From Echiichthys vipera (taxonomy: Eukaryota > Chordata > Actinopteri > Perciformes > Trachinidae), in contig OY829655.1 of the NCBI GenBank assembly GCA_963691815.1, forward strand, positions 31,751,167-31,815,166: DNA of 64,000 bases. The letters are read 5' to 3'. The notes beneath the pieces are model-generated. The model was not told where the DNA came from. It worked only from the letters and a program-made list of their open reading frames with translations, and ran no database searches. Positions 1 to 35,881 of the stretch are shown here, piece by piece (within the stretch, counting starts at the first letter, position 1; each line of letters starts with the position of its first letter). The position numbers and the translations under genes were made by a program.

Positions 1-87
1 TCAAATCGTGTCTGTGTGTGAACGCCGCTGAGGTCGCTTCACCGTTAAACTCCAGGTTGTTTTCGTGTCTCGTTTGTGAGCGTAGAG

Positions 88-724
88 CAGAGGTGTCAAA
101 CTCCAGCTCACAGGGGGACAGATTTAAAAACTCTCCAGATGTGTAACGTTGACTCTTTCCAGTGCAGCTCCTTGTTCTTGTCGTGGTGTTTCTTCTGTTT
201 GATTCTTTTGTTTCACGTTTTTGTGGTGTTTTGCATCAGTTTTTAGTCGTTTTGTCACGTTTTTGTGGTGTTTTGCGTCAGTTTTTAGTCGTTTCATCAT
301 GTTTTCGTGGTGTTTTCATCTTTAGTAAAAAAAAAAAAAAGTGCAAATGTGCATGTGTCCCTTCTCTCCAGATGTGTAACGTTGACCCTTTCCAGTGCAG
401 CTCCTTGTTCTTGTCGTGGTGTTTCTTCTGTTTGATTCTTTGGTCACAGTCACGGTGACAAACAGCTCTTTACCTTCACACACAGATCATCTGCTGAAAG
501 CTGCTGTCCTCCATCTTTCTTTGGGTCGTTTTTGGGGAGGGGTGGATTCAGTGTGTCTGCAGAGACTGGTAGCATGGATGCTCATGTGTGTGAACAGAAA
601 AGTAGACGTGTGTGTGCTTTATACTCACGGGCCGGCTCTCACAGAACCTTTATATGATCTTAGGGACAAATATAATTACACCACGGCCCAGATTTGGCCC
701 ACGGGCCTGAGTTTGACACCCCTG
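88..724. mobile_element. hAT-type nonautonomous element in kcnh4 intron
   Basis: The ends are inverted: CAGAGGTGTCAAACTCC on the left, and GAGTTTGACACCCCTG on the right. They are flanked by an 8-bp target duplication, GCGTAGAG at 80-87 and GCGTAGAC at 725-732. This is typical of hAT MITEs. Inside, an approximately 85-bp segment is directly repeated (about 132-210 and 365-443), bracketing copies of a 40-bp TTTTTGTGGTGTTTTGC-type unit. Confidence 0.8.
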
Positions 725-1098
725 GCGTAGACGTTTGTAGAGCAGGACGCAGACGCCCTCGTCAGTCCGTCTGATCAGTGAGGGAGGCTGAAGACTGTCT
801 GTTAATAATCACATCTGTTATAATAAACAATAAACACCCGTCTTTACTTCCGTCACGTGTCTGAATGTGTTTTACGAGAACACGCCGATGTTGCTCCGAC
901 GCGTCGCTGCCTCCTGCTGGTGAGAGGCAACAACGTGTTTGCAAAGAGAAGTGATGCACGTGTTTGTTTGCATACAGAACTTAATAAACGCTGCTTTGAG
1001 CTGAGGCTGGACGTGACTCTGGCAGTGTGTGTGAGTGTGTGTGTCCCTTCTCTGACTCGTTGAACCCTCTCTGACCACATGAACGTGTCTCTCCGCAG

Positions 1099-9444
<8,346 letters not shown>

Positions 9445-9910
9445 ACGGGTCAGAACTGAGCGAGGACGAAAGAAAGAGATGAAAGACGGAGGTCGGATCA
9501 AGGAACGTGACGGCTCGATGACGGGAAACAGAAACACAGCTGGGAGGCTGAGATACGACGCCGGCTGTCAGCGAGTCAGAGTGAAGGACGACAGCAGCAC
9601 AACACGTCTTACAGCATCAACACTTCGGTAGCATCAACCCTCCCCTGCAGCTCCTGGGGCATGCAGGACCGCAGCTCCACAGAGCGCCGGCTGCAGGGAC
9701 GACACATGTTCGCAGTCCGACTCTGAAGTTAGCGTCGTCATGGTTCTCTCCACAAAACACCGATGGGATTGTCCTGCAGAACGTAAACTCTGTGGAACAC
9801 AACAGTTCATGATACTTACATGTTTTGTTCAGCAAAATAATCTTCACAACACAATCAGCAGTCTAAAGTTCACGTTATTAGGCCGTAAACCAACAACACT
9901 ACACACTAGC

Positions 9911-10212
9911 CGCTGCTCCTTTGCGTTGAAAAGAGCCAGTTGAGGTGGTTCAGGATCATCTGGTAAGGATGAACCCTGGGCGCCTCCCTAGGGAGGTGTT
10001 CCAGGCACGTCCAGCTGGGAGGAGGCCTCGGGGAAGACCCAGGACCAGGTGGAGAGATTAGATCTCCACACTGGCCTGGGAACGCCTCAGGATCCCCCAG
10101 TTAGAGCTGGTTAATGTGGCCCGGGAAAGGGAAGTTTGGGGTCCCCTGCTAAAGCTGCTGCCCCTGAGACCCGACCCCGGACAAGAGGCTGAAGATGAGA
10201 TGAGATGAGATG
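9911..10212 (+). mobile_element. LINE 3'-end fragment (copy 1 of 3)
   Basis: Conceptual translation of GGTGTTCCAGGCACGTCCAG and the following bases gives a frameshifted version of the RT C-terminus common in fish LINEs (VFQARPAGRRPRGRPRTRW type, then GEIR/LAWERL and LLPLRP). It ends in GATGAGATGAGATG repeats. Near-identical copies are at 21740-22076 and 42180-42512. Confidence 0.75.
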
Positions 10213-11420
10213 TCAAATCATAACAAAAGTTATCTCACCACCCCGTCGTCTAAAGCAAAGGATCAGTTCCAGTGAGTGAGAACGTGTCAGACACAGAATC
10301 TCCTGCTTAACACACGTACAAGCTTCAAAATTCATATTTTATTTTGTAGAACAAAACATGAAAATGTCTTTAACTCGTGTGAACCACCGACCGTGTTTAG
10401 GACATTGAACCAAAAACCCATTTGTGGGTTTGGGGGCTCGTCCCTGCAGCTGGACTGAGCTCTCTCCAGCTCACTGACTCGACCCTGTGAGGATGTCTCC
10501 TGCTCTTCAAAGGGCAGGGAATCAAACACACGTTTCTCAGCAGGAAACTTGTCTGTAACCCAAAGGCAGGTCATCGGAGCCTCTGCACCGGGACTGGGAA
10601 TGTAAACTCTTCATTCAGTCTCAGTGGAAACACTCGTCCACCTCGTCTCCAGAGTCACGCGCTCGTCCTTCATGTTCCCAAAAACAACAAGTATTTGAAT
10701 GGTTTTTAACTTTGAACAGAAAAATCCACCTTTTCTTTCCCCGTGAGACGTTTGAGTCGAGGTTGGAGGTGCTTCAGTTTTAAGGGGGTTGGGTTCTTCT
10801 GTGCCAAAGACAAAAAAAGCAAAATGGAGTTGGATAAACGTCAGAATGAGCACTCGTACGCACCCGTGTGTCACCATCGTGCTGGTTTACGACCGGCCCT
10901 TTCCGATTGTACAGCAGCCTCCCGCGTCACTCCTGAGCTTTAGCCATCCAGCCATTTGTGCCTTCGCCACCGAAAGACAGGAGTCCGTCACCTGTCGACT
11001 CCAGATCAAAGTTCAAACAGAAAGCCATCACCTGCAGAGAACACTTGCACCTTTTACCTAAAACATAACAAAAAAAAGTTATTTATTTATTTATTTAGGC
11101 TGTGGATTTATTTATTTTTGTTGATGAAAGCAATGAAACAGGCCGAGCGTCACCTTCCCGACTCTTATGTAGCATGCATACATTTCCCATCATCTCCAGC
11201 CACAGGGATATAAACACCAGGATGTGTCGTCGGCCGGTGACGCGGCGGCCATCTTGGTCAGGGGAGCTGCGTTTCCTAATGCATGTATGTCTGTGGAGAC
11301 AGGAAGTTATGATCATCGTTATTCTCTGAAGCTGCGGTTCATTCGTCGTTCAACGCGCCCTCCTTCACTCCCCCTCAGCCTTTGGTGTTACGTCACCGCA
11401 CACGTCACACGGTGGCGGTG
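10213..11420. other. kcnh4 3' flank, no recognised feature
   Basis: Mostly unique sequence. ORFs here are short and unlike known proteins. It could belong to a long kcnh4 3' UTR. Confidence 0.4.
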
Positions 11421-11424
11421 GAGA

Positions 11425-12390
11425 TCCACCTCCAGGTGCAGGTTCAGACTATCATGGATCCGCCACCAGGTGCAGGTTCAGACTGTCATGGATCCACCTC
11501 CAGGTGCAGGTTCAGACTGTCATGGATCCACCTCCAGGTGCAGGTTCAGACTATCATGGATCCACCTCCAGGTGCAGGTTCAGACTGTCATGGATCCGCC
11601 TCCAGGTGCAGGTTCAGACTGTCATGGATCCGCCTCCAGGTGCAGGTTCGGACTGTCATGGATCCTCCAGGTGCAGGTTCAGACCGTCATGGATCCACCT
11701 CCAGGTGCAGGTTCAGACTGTCATAGATCCTCCAGGTGCAGGTTCAGACCGTCATGGATCCACCTCCAGGTGCAGGTTCAGACTATCATGGATCCACCTC
11801 CAGGTGCAGGTTCAGACTGTCATGGATCCACCTCCAGGTGCAGGTTCAGACTGTCGTGAATCCGCCTCCAGGTGCAGATTCAGACTGTCATGGATCCACC
11901 TCCAGGTGCAGGTTCAGACCGTCATGGATCCACCTCCAGGTGCAGGTTCAGACTGTCATGGATCCACCTCCAGGTGCAGATGCAGACTGTCATGGATCCG
12001 CCTCCAGGTGCAGGTTCAGACTGTCATGGATCCACCTCCAGGTGCAGGTTCAGACTGTCATGGATCAACCTCCAGGTGCAGGTTCAGACTATCATGGATC
12101 CACCTCCAGGTGCAGGTTCAGACTGTCATGGATCCTCCAGGTGCAGGTTCAGACTGTCATGGATCCTCCAGGTGCAGGTTCAGACTGTCATGGATCCACC
12201 TCCAGGTGCAGGTTCAGACTGTCATGGATCCACCTCCAGGTGCAGGTTCAGACTGTCATGGATCCACCTCCAGGTGCAGGTTCAGACTGTCATGGATCCA
12301 CCTCCAGGTGCAGGTTCAGAACGTCATGGATCCGGCTCCAGGTGCAGGTTCAGACTGTCATGGATCCGCCTCCAGGTGCAGGTTCAGACA
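11425..12390. repeat. 34-bp minisatellite downstream of kcnh4
   Basis: About 28 copies of a 34-bp unit (CACCTCCAGGTGCAGGTTCA, then GACTGTCATGGATC), some shortened by 5 bp. Each unit has a CAGGTG E-box. The length is 1 mod 3, so all plus frames stay open for hundreds of codons without coding. Confidence 0.95.
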
Positions 12391-12951
12391 CTTAAGATGG
12401 CGGTGGGGAAGTGAACGAGGGCGCGTTGAACCACTTTTGAAACGCAGCAATAATCAGAATTTCTCTGAGTCTTTTCTTTACGTTCAGAGGTCAGAAGTTA
12501 CGGCGCCGGCGACGCATCTGCGTGTTTATACGTCTAATGTCCAACAACACTGAGCTTTACGCTGGTACGAGACACAACTACAATACCCAGGATGCATCGC
12601 TGTGGAGGTCTCAGGACTTCTGTACTGTTGTGAGGTGTTTTGTGCACCACATGTTGTAAAAACAGACGCGTCAGATATCTGGTTTCTATTTTCTGTACCG
12701 GGACCTGGACACTGACACACCAAGACGCAGAACTCCCGCTGACGTCTGTGGAGTTTGTTTACTCTTCTGGTTACTCTGGGGGGGGTCTGAGGGGGGTCTT
12801 GGGGGGGTCTTGGGTACACAAAAGAGGGTTTTAAATGCATGTCCAGACTTTTTTTGCATGAGGAATGTGCCTGCTTTTTTGAGCTGTGGAGGGCGGCGGG
12901 CGGACGGGAGTGGACGAACCTCCCGCCCCGCCGGGTTTGGGGTGTTTTATG

Positions 12952-13009
12952 AATAAAGACTGCTGTTACATACGAACTTCACCAGAGTTACAAACTGTAC
13001 AACAATAAA
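12952..13009 (+). terminator. Candidate polyadenylation signals downstream of kcnh4
   Basis: AATAAA occurs at 12952-12957 and again at 13004-13009 on the plus strand, about 3.5 kb after the kcnh4 stop. If used, the 3' UTR would contain a LINE end and the 34-bp minisatellite. Another AATAAA at 15091 is a weaker alternative. Confidence 0.3.
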
Positions 13010-13456
13010 GAAGTGTTGTTTTGTAAGATCCCAGACTCCTGTGCTCTCCAGAACCACCTGCAAGTGTCAGAAGTTAAAAATTAAACCTTGTAATAAATCA
13101 TTTTAAAGCTCTTTACGGTGGAACGACCAACACGCCCGTCACATCAGTGTGGAGTGAGGTATAAGGGCGTCTGCATCTGTTGCAACGTTAGAGGTCAAGC
13201 GTCTGATTCTTCCGTCCTCAGAGTCATTCAAATGTGACAGTTATCTTTATTATTATAGTCTGAGCTTCACAGCGATACATGACTTCCTGTTATTCTGGAG
13301 AGGAAACATGGAAACAGTGATGATGGAGGGATGAAGAAGGTGAGCGTCCTTCCTCTTCTTTGCTTCTCTCTCTCAAACACACACGTCATGTCTTCACACC
13401 ATCAGTGTTCAACCAAACGTCTCACGTCCTCTCTGCTGCTGTCAGTTTCAGGTCAT

Positions 13457-13690
13457 AATGATGTGATCCTCTTCATCATCATCATCATCATCACCACCAT
13501 CATCATCATCCTCCTCATCATCATCATCATCACCATCACCATCACCATCACAATCATCACCATCATCATCATTACCATCATCCCTTCTAACGTCCTCTCT
13601 GCTACTGTCAGTTTCTCTTTTCAGGTCACAACGATGTGATCATCCTCTTCATCATCATCACCCTCATCCTCCTCATCATCCAGGTATCTG
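13457..13690. repeat. (ATC)n/(CAT)n microsatellite region
   Basis: Interrupted TCATCA, CACCAT and CATCAT triplets. Two flanking blocks (around 13435 and 13600) share CTCTCTGCTnCTGTCAGTTT and GGTCA-AA-GATGTGATC, so the region was itself duplicated. Confidence 0.85.
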
Positions 13691-13904
13691 AGACTCCACT
13701 TATCTCCAGTTTACAGTGCTGCCCTTTCATCCCTTCATTCAACAATCCAACCTCAAAGAACAACTGTTCACAAACGTCCTCCTGTGACTCCAACCACTGT
13801 CGTTAAGACTCAATAGAGCACTAACCAAGTCCAGACCTACTTCCACCAACCACTCACTCTAACGACGCTCGTTGGCACTTGGAGCAGTGTTTTTAAACTA
13901 CTCA

Positions 13905-14112
13905 TTTTAGGTTCATTGCTGACTCTAAATCACCCGTAGGTGTGAATGGTTGTCTGTCTCTGTTCGTCTCTATGTGTCCTGTGATAGACTGGCGTCCTGT
14001 CCAGGGTGGACCCCGCCTCACGCCCGATGTCAGCTGGGATCGGCTCCAGCCCCCCGCGACCCCGACAGGGACAAGAGGCTGAAGATGAATGAATGAATGA
14101 ATGAATGAATGA
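13905..14112 (+). mobile_element. SINE 3' fragment
   Basis: Contains ACTCTAAATCACCCGTAGGT, GATAGACTGGCGTCCTGTCC and a GAATGAATGAATG tail. It is shared with the more complete SINE at 31509-31850. The tRNA-like head is missing. Confidence 0.85.
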
Positions 14113-14351
14113 CTCTCTTCCATCAGTTTAGCGGGCGACTCTTGAGCATGACATTTCACGGATCCTAAAAGTTGAAGTATTTTCTTTCGTATTTTGATAA
14201 TATTTAGTCATTAATGTTTCCTATTTTTATTTTAGAGATTCTTTTGAGTACGACCAGGTCTGAAGATGTCCGCTGTCATCAGTGTGAAAGGGGGAATGTG
14301 AGTGTGTGAGCTGAGAAGTCAGAAGACTGGAAAAGGCGCGATACTGTAGAG

Positions 14352-15058
14352 CAGGGGTGCCCAACCCTGCTCCTACAGAGCCACTGTCCTGCATGTTTTA
14401 GGTTTCTCCTGCTCTAACACACCTGAGTCTAACACACCTGAGTCTAACAATAATCACACTGTGACGAGCTTTAGCTGCTTGATCACGAGCAGATCATTAG
14501 ACTCAGGTGTGTTAGAGCAGAGAGAAACCTAAAACATGCAGGACAGTGGCTCCAGGAGCAGAGAGAAACCTAAAACATGCAGGACAGTGGCTCCAGGAGC
14601 AGAGAGAGAAACCTAAAACATGCAGGACAGTGGCTCCAGGAGCAGAGAGGAACTAAAACATGCAGGACAGTGGCTCCAGGAGCAGAGATGAACCTAAAAC
14701 ATGCAGGACAGTGGCTCCAGGAGCAGAGAGAAACTAAAACATGCAGGACAGTGGCTCCAGGAGCAGAGAGAAACCTAAAACATGCAGGACAGTGGCTCCA
14801 GGAGCAGAGAGAAACCTAAAACATGCAGGACAGTGGCTCCAGGAGCAGAGAGGAACTAAAAACATGCAGGACAGTGGCTCCAGGAGCAGAGAGAAACCTA
14901 AAACATGCAGGACAGTGGCTCCAGGAGCAAAGAGAGGAACCTAAAACATGCAGGACAGTGGCTCCAGGAGCAGAGAGGAACTAAAACATGCAGGACAGTG
15001 GCTCCAGGAGCAGAGAGAAACCTAAAACATGCAGGACAGTGGCTCTGCAGGAGCAGGG
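14352..15058. mobile_element. Palindromic hAT-like MITE with amplified arm
   Basis: The left arm starts CAGGGGTGCCCAACCCTG and holds AGCCACTGTCCTGCATGTTT. After the loop, the inverted arm AAAACATGCAGGACAGTGGC is repeated about 13 times (14535-15050) with a period of about 38-45 bp. The expected terminal CAGGGGTG-complement end is lost. Confidence 0.8.
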
Positions 15059-16156
15059 TTGGTCCGGTTACACTTTGACCTCGGAGCAGAAATAAAGACG
15101 CCACACAGAGTTGATCCTTCGTCAGTTCTGCATATATTTGGAAACATTCATTCTCTCAGTGTCAGTAAGGTTCAAAACGTCAGGGAAGAAACACTCAGAA
15201 AGATCGTGACGGGAGAAGAAATGATTGGATCGAAGGAAGAAACGCGACGCAGCTCGAGCTTCTGCTGCACCAGCGTCGTTCTTCCCCTCGCTCGCTCCTC
15301 CACGACACGTCACACACACAGAAGAGTGTGTGTGAACCGTCTGTTCATGAGGAGCTGTGCAGGTCAGAGGGACGTTTCCCATTGGGATCATAAGGATGTC
15401 GGACAGAGGTGAGAGGCGACAGTGCACGCAGAACCACAAATAATAATATTAATAATAATAATCAGGGGAATTACATTTCTCTTCACCTGTGGAGATGTTC
15501 AGAGCGGATTCACCGTCCTGTGCGCGGACTCACGCGTCACAGCACGGATGAGAACAAACGAGAGGGTCAGGAGAAAATAACAATCCAAAAATATATATTT
15601 ATATTTATAGATATTTATATATTTACGAGGTTCGTATCCACAAAAAGAAAACACCCACATTTCAAAATAGGCAGTCTGTGTTTCTCCAAACGTGTCCTTT
15701 TGCTTAGCGACGCCTTCAGGAAACATTATTATTATTAATATTAATTCAAAATTAAACTGGAAAGCTTTGCCGTCCGCTTCTCTGAGAGCAGGAAGTCGCC
15801 GTCGGGACGCTGCGCTCCGAGGAACCCCCCCAAAAAAAATCACTAAAGTCTCGAAAACGTTTCACTTCATCGTTCAAAACAAAAACAAAACCAAGCACAC
15901 CCCACGTAACCGTTGATTCCCCACCAACCAGAGGCTCCCGGGTGAGGTCTGGAGGGAGCTGACGTGCCCCGGCGGAGGGTGGGAGGAGAGGGGGAGGACG
16001 GGGGAGGCCGGCCGCAGGTCCAAAAAAACAAAAGGTGTCTTTGTGCAACAAAACAGGAAACAGAAGAGCCGGCGGCGGGTGGCCTCGCGTCCTCGCGTCC
16101 TCGTGTCCCCGACGACGTCAGTGAGGCCGGCAGTAGAGGATCGCTCCCCTCTGGAG

Positions 16157-32408
<16,252 letters not shown>

Positions 32409-32869
32409 CTCTCCCTCTCTTCCCCCGGATCGAGCGCCCCAGTCGGCGCAGCGCTGTGCAGACACTCCGCCCCCCCCTCCAGAGCAGCTGTGAGCGGCTT
32501 TAAAGGAGCGTGTGCGCCGCTGAAGCCGCTCCACTCCGCGCTGCGGGCCCGGGAGAGCGCGTCCCCGTGTGCTGGAGGCGGCAGGAGCGGGTTCAAAGCC
32601 GAAACCTGCGGGGTGACAGCGGCTCTGACACCGGAGCGAGCGTTGTTTATAACTGTGACGTAGTGACGCGATGATTCGACACGGACACTTCCTCCCCCCG
32701 CGTGAGCGCTTTCATCCACGCGGAAATAAATCACACACACACGCACACACACACACACACACCGTGTCACACGTGCACGCCTCACACAGCTGTGAGTGTT
32801 TAATAAAGCGCAAACAAACAGGATTTAATGTTTGGTTTGTGTCGAATCTGCTGCAGAGGATCTTTTTTT

Positions 32870-34330
32870 TTCAACCATAACTTTATTAGAAACACAGATT
32901 TAAACAAAACTTTATTGATCCTGAAGGAAATCTGAGTTTCAGCTGATTCGTTTCACTCGAGCAAGAAATGTACAAAATATGGAAAATAGTAGAATTAAAT
33001 ATATAAAGAAAAGTGAGAATATGTGCAAATATTTTACATTAATTGTGCAAAATCTATAACTACACACATATATGTGTGTATATACATATATATGTCATAG
33101 ACTGTATAATGTACGTATTGATACAGTCTATGACTATATTCAAAATATATATTTTGAACTCAAAATTAGTAAAATTACAAAAGTATTTGCATCAAAATCG
33201 ATCAAAATGTACTTAAATTACAAAAACTACTCATAATGCAGAATTGCCCATTTCATAATATTATATTATTATATTTCATAATAATGTTGCTTAGACATAA
33301 TAAGACAAACATAAACAAACAGGATTTCATTAGTTTGTGTTGAATCTGCTGGATCTTGTTTTACCCATAACTTTATTAGATACATACATATTTAAAAAAA
33401 ACTTTATTGAGCTACACACTATAGAATATAGTGGAATTAAATATATACAGTTTTACAAAAATGTATACATATATAAAAGCAGTGGTGGAAGAAGTACTCA
33501 TGACTTTTATTTAAGTAAAATTACAAAAGCGTCAGCATCAGAATGTACTTAAATTACAAAAAGTATTATTACATTAAATGTTTTTGATATATAAATGTAA
33601 ATATTGCTTTAATGTTGCAGTTGATAAATGTGGGGATAATTTGATTCACTTTAAATTCTTCTGTGTAGCTTAATATAAAACAATATAGGCTGCTTAATTT
33701 GCTGATAATATTTTTTAATTAATAATCTGAATCTGTGAAGTAACTGAAGTCACCAAATAAATGTAGTGGAGTAGAAAAATAAATAACTTCAGCTGTTTGA
33801 ACGATGTCATTGATACAAAATAAATAAATAAATAATATATATATATATATATATATATAAATAACTTCAGCCGTATGAACTTTGTTATTGATACAAAAAT
33901 ACAAAATAAATATAAATAACTTAATCCTTGTGAACTGTCATTAATACAAAAATAAATAAATAACTAAGAATAAAAATATAAATAACTTAAGTGAACAATG
34001 TAAATGTTACAAATATAAATAAATAAACACAGACCGTGTAACAGACAGTCATTTTATCCATATGAATATTAAACAGGACGTAAACAAGTAAATAAAAACA
34101 ATAAAAAGAAAAAGAAAATAAAAATTATTTAAAAGTATATATAAAAAACTTCACCCATTTGAACGATGTCATTAATACAAAAATAAATAAATAAATAAAC
34201 ACGTGTTATCTTTCTGAATATTAAACAGGACGTAAACACGTAAATAAGAACAATAAATATAGATATAAAATAAATAAATAAAAATAAAACCAGTTGTTTG
34301 TGTTGAATCTGCTTCCGGTTAAGAAACCTA
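32870..34330. other. AT-rich intergenic DNA between armc8 and dbr1
   Basis: AATAAATA-rich sequence with an (AT)n tract at 33836-33860, two CTTTATTGATCC/CTTTATTGAGC SINE/LINE-type ends and duplicated blocks (for example GTATGAACTTTG/GTTTGAACGATG). No gene. Confidence 0.7.
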
Positions 34331-34339
34331 CTTTACTCT

Positions 34340-34497
34340 GGTGACGTCTCCGCGCATGCGCTGTAGCTGTCAGCGGCGAGGTGGGAAAATTCATAAATGT
34401 GCAGATCAGCGATAAAAACATGATTTACGGGGAAACTTCGGGACTTTCCGGGGTTTAAAGCGGGACACACGCACTCTTCGGTGCTTCACCCGTCACC
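34340..34497 (+). promoter_or_regulatory. dbr1: Probable dbr1 promoter and 5' noncoding exon
   Basis: A CpG-containing segment (CTCCGCGCATGCGCTG, an NRF1-like GCATGCGC core) ends in a good donor, CACC then GTGAGT at 34498. A matching acceptor, CCCTACAG, lies at 35732, 149 nt before the dbr1 ATG. This suggests a noncoding first exon and a 1.2-kb intron. Inferred from splice signals only. Confidence 0.5.
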
Positions 34498-35314
34498 GTG
34501 AGTATTGAGTTTGTTCTGTTTGTGGGTTTTTAAGTTAAATAATGTTCATTTTGAAGATTAAACCTGTAGCATAGCTAGCTTAAGTGGCTAGCTTTAGCAG
34601 CTAACTGACAGTGTTGTGACCGGATGTAAATAATGTTAGAAAGGAGCGTTTTTAGGCTGAATACCGAGCAGCAGACACGTTTGTCAGGAAGAAATGTTTT
34701 TAAAGCAACTTAAAGAGTTAATTCAATCTAATTTAACTTTATTTGCAGTGTTAAATTATAACAGAAGTCCTCTAAATACACTTTAAACACAGAGAAGGTA
34801 CAAAAACCCACTCTGCAGGGGCTGAAAATCCCTGAAAACACTTGGATTTATAGTGTTGTGTATGAAAAGTGCTTAAATGTTCTGTTATATGATGATGCCA
34901 TGTATGAAATCGAGACAGACTCCTGAACATTTCAATGATTTGAACTGTTCTGGGTTTAAAAATGGCTCTTTTACCTTTAATCTTTAATTAACAGGATGCA
35001 TCAGGCTTCATAACACACATGCAGACTCCAGATCTGTGCATTTTTACCTGATGGATGTTGTGTGCCTAGAGTATTTATACAATAAACCACATAACAATAA
35101 AATATATTTTACTATATTTATTGGTTATGTGGTACAACATTTAGTGACATTTTCTCCTGAAAAATCCCTCTTGCTGATTCTCAAATGACCCGAATAGTTG
35201 TGATTATATTTCTGTGGAGTTGTACTTCTGTAGAAAACTGTCTCCAAACATCATGTTGGTTGTTTATTGTACAATATGAGCACTGTACCATACCATATTG
35301 ACACTGTAGAGGAG

Positions 35315-35480
35315 TAGAAGAACCCGGGGGTGAACTTCAATAACAAGTTGAACTGGTCTAGAAACACAGAGGAGGTCTACAAACAGGACCAGAGTTGACT
35401 CTTGTTCCTGAGGAGGCTGAGGTCCTTTAACATCTGCCGGACGATGCTGAGGATGTTTCTGAGTCTGTTTCCAGTCCACC
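35315..35480 (+). mobile_element. LINE reverse-transcriptase remnant in dbr1 5' intron
   Basis: Translates to GVNFNNKLNWSRNTEEVY, a stop, then LLFLRRLRSFNICRTMLRMF. This is the conserved thumb region of fish non-LTR retrotransposon RT. It carries at least one stop. Confidence 0.8.
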
Positions 35481-35881
35481 TTGACTTTATCACATTTTGT
35501 TATTATTATGAATATCATTTTCTTTTCTGCATATTTTGTTATACTTTTACACTCGTTCATGTGGTGTTTGTATCCTGTTCAGCACTTTGCTCAACTGTAC
35601 TGTAAACTTGTACAAACTTGATTTTTAAGTGTCAAAATCGCTGTGAGAACTGTTTTATACCTCCTGTCACGACTCGATGCTTCTTTAGTGAAAGGATTAT
35701 AACGTGGCTTTGTTTTCTTTGTGTCCCTACAGATCACGATTATCTCCAAAGGAGCCGGCCTCGGTGTCCCTGTGTGCGGAGGCTGACAGCCCCTCGCTGG
35801 GCTCAGAGTACAAACAGACCCTCACTCGTTTATTTATTTTTTATTTGACCCGGGGATCAGCTGCTCGCCTCTTTGTGCAAC

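Noticed and set aside
11504..12553. 349-codon open frame over the 34-bp array
   Set aside because: The frame is open because the unit has no stop in any plus frame. There is no start context and no similarity to a protein family.
9445..16156. Hypocretin (hcrt), a human neighbour of KCNH4
   Set aside because: No orexin-like peptide or matching exon could be found between kcnh4 and armc8.
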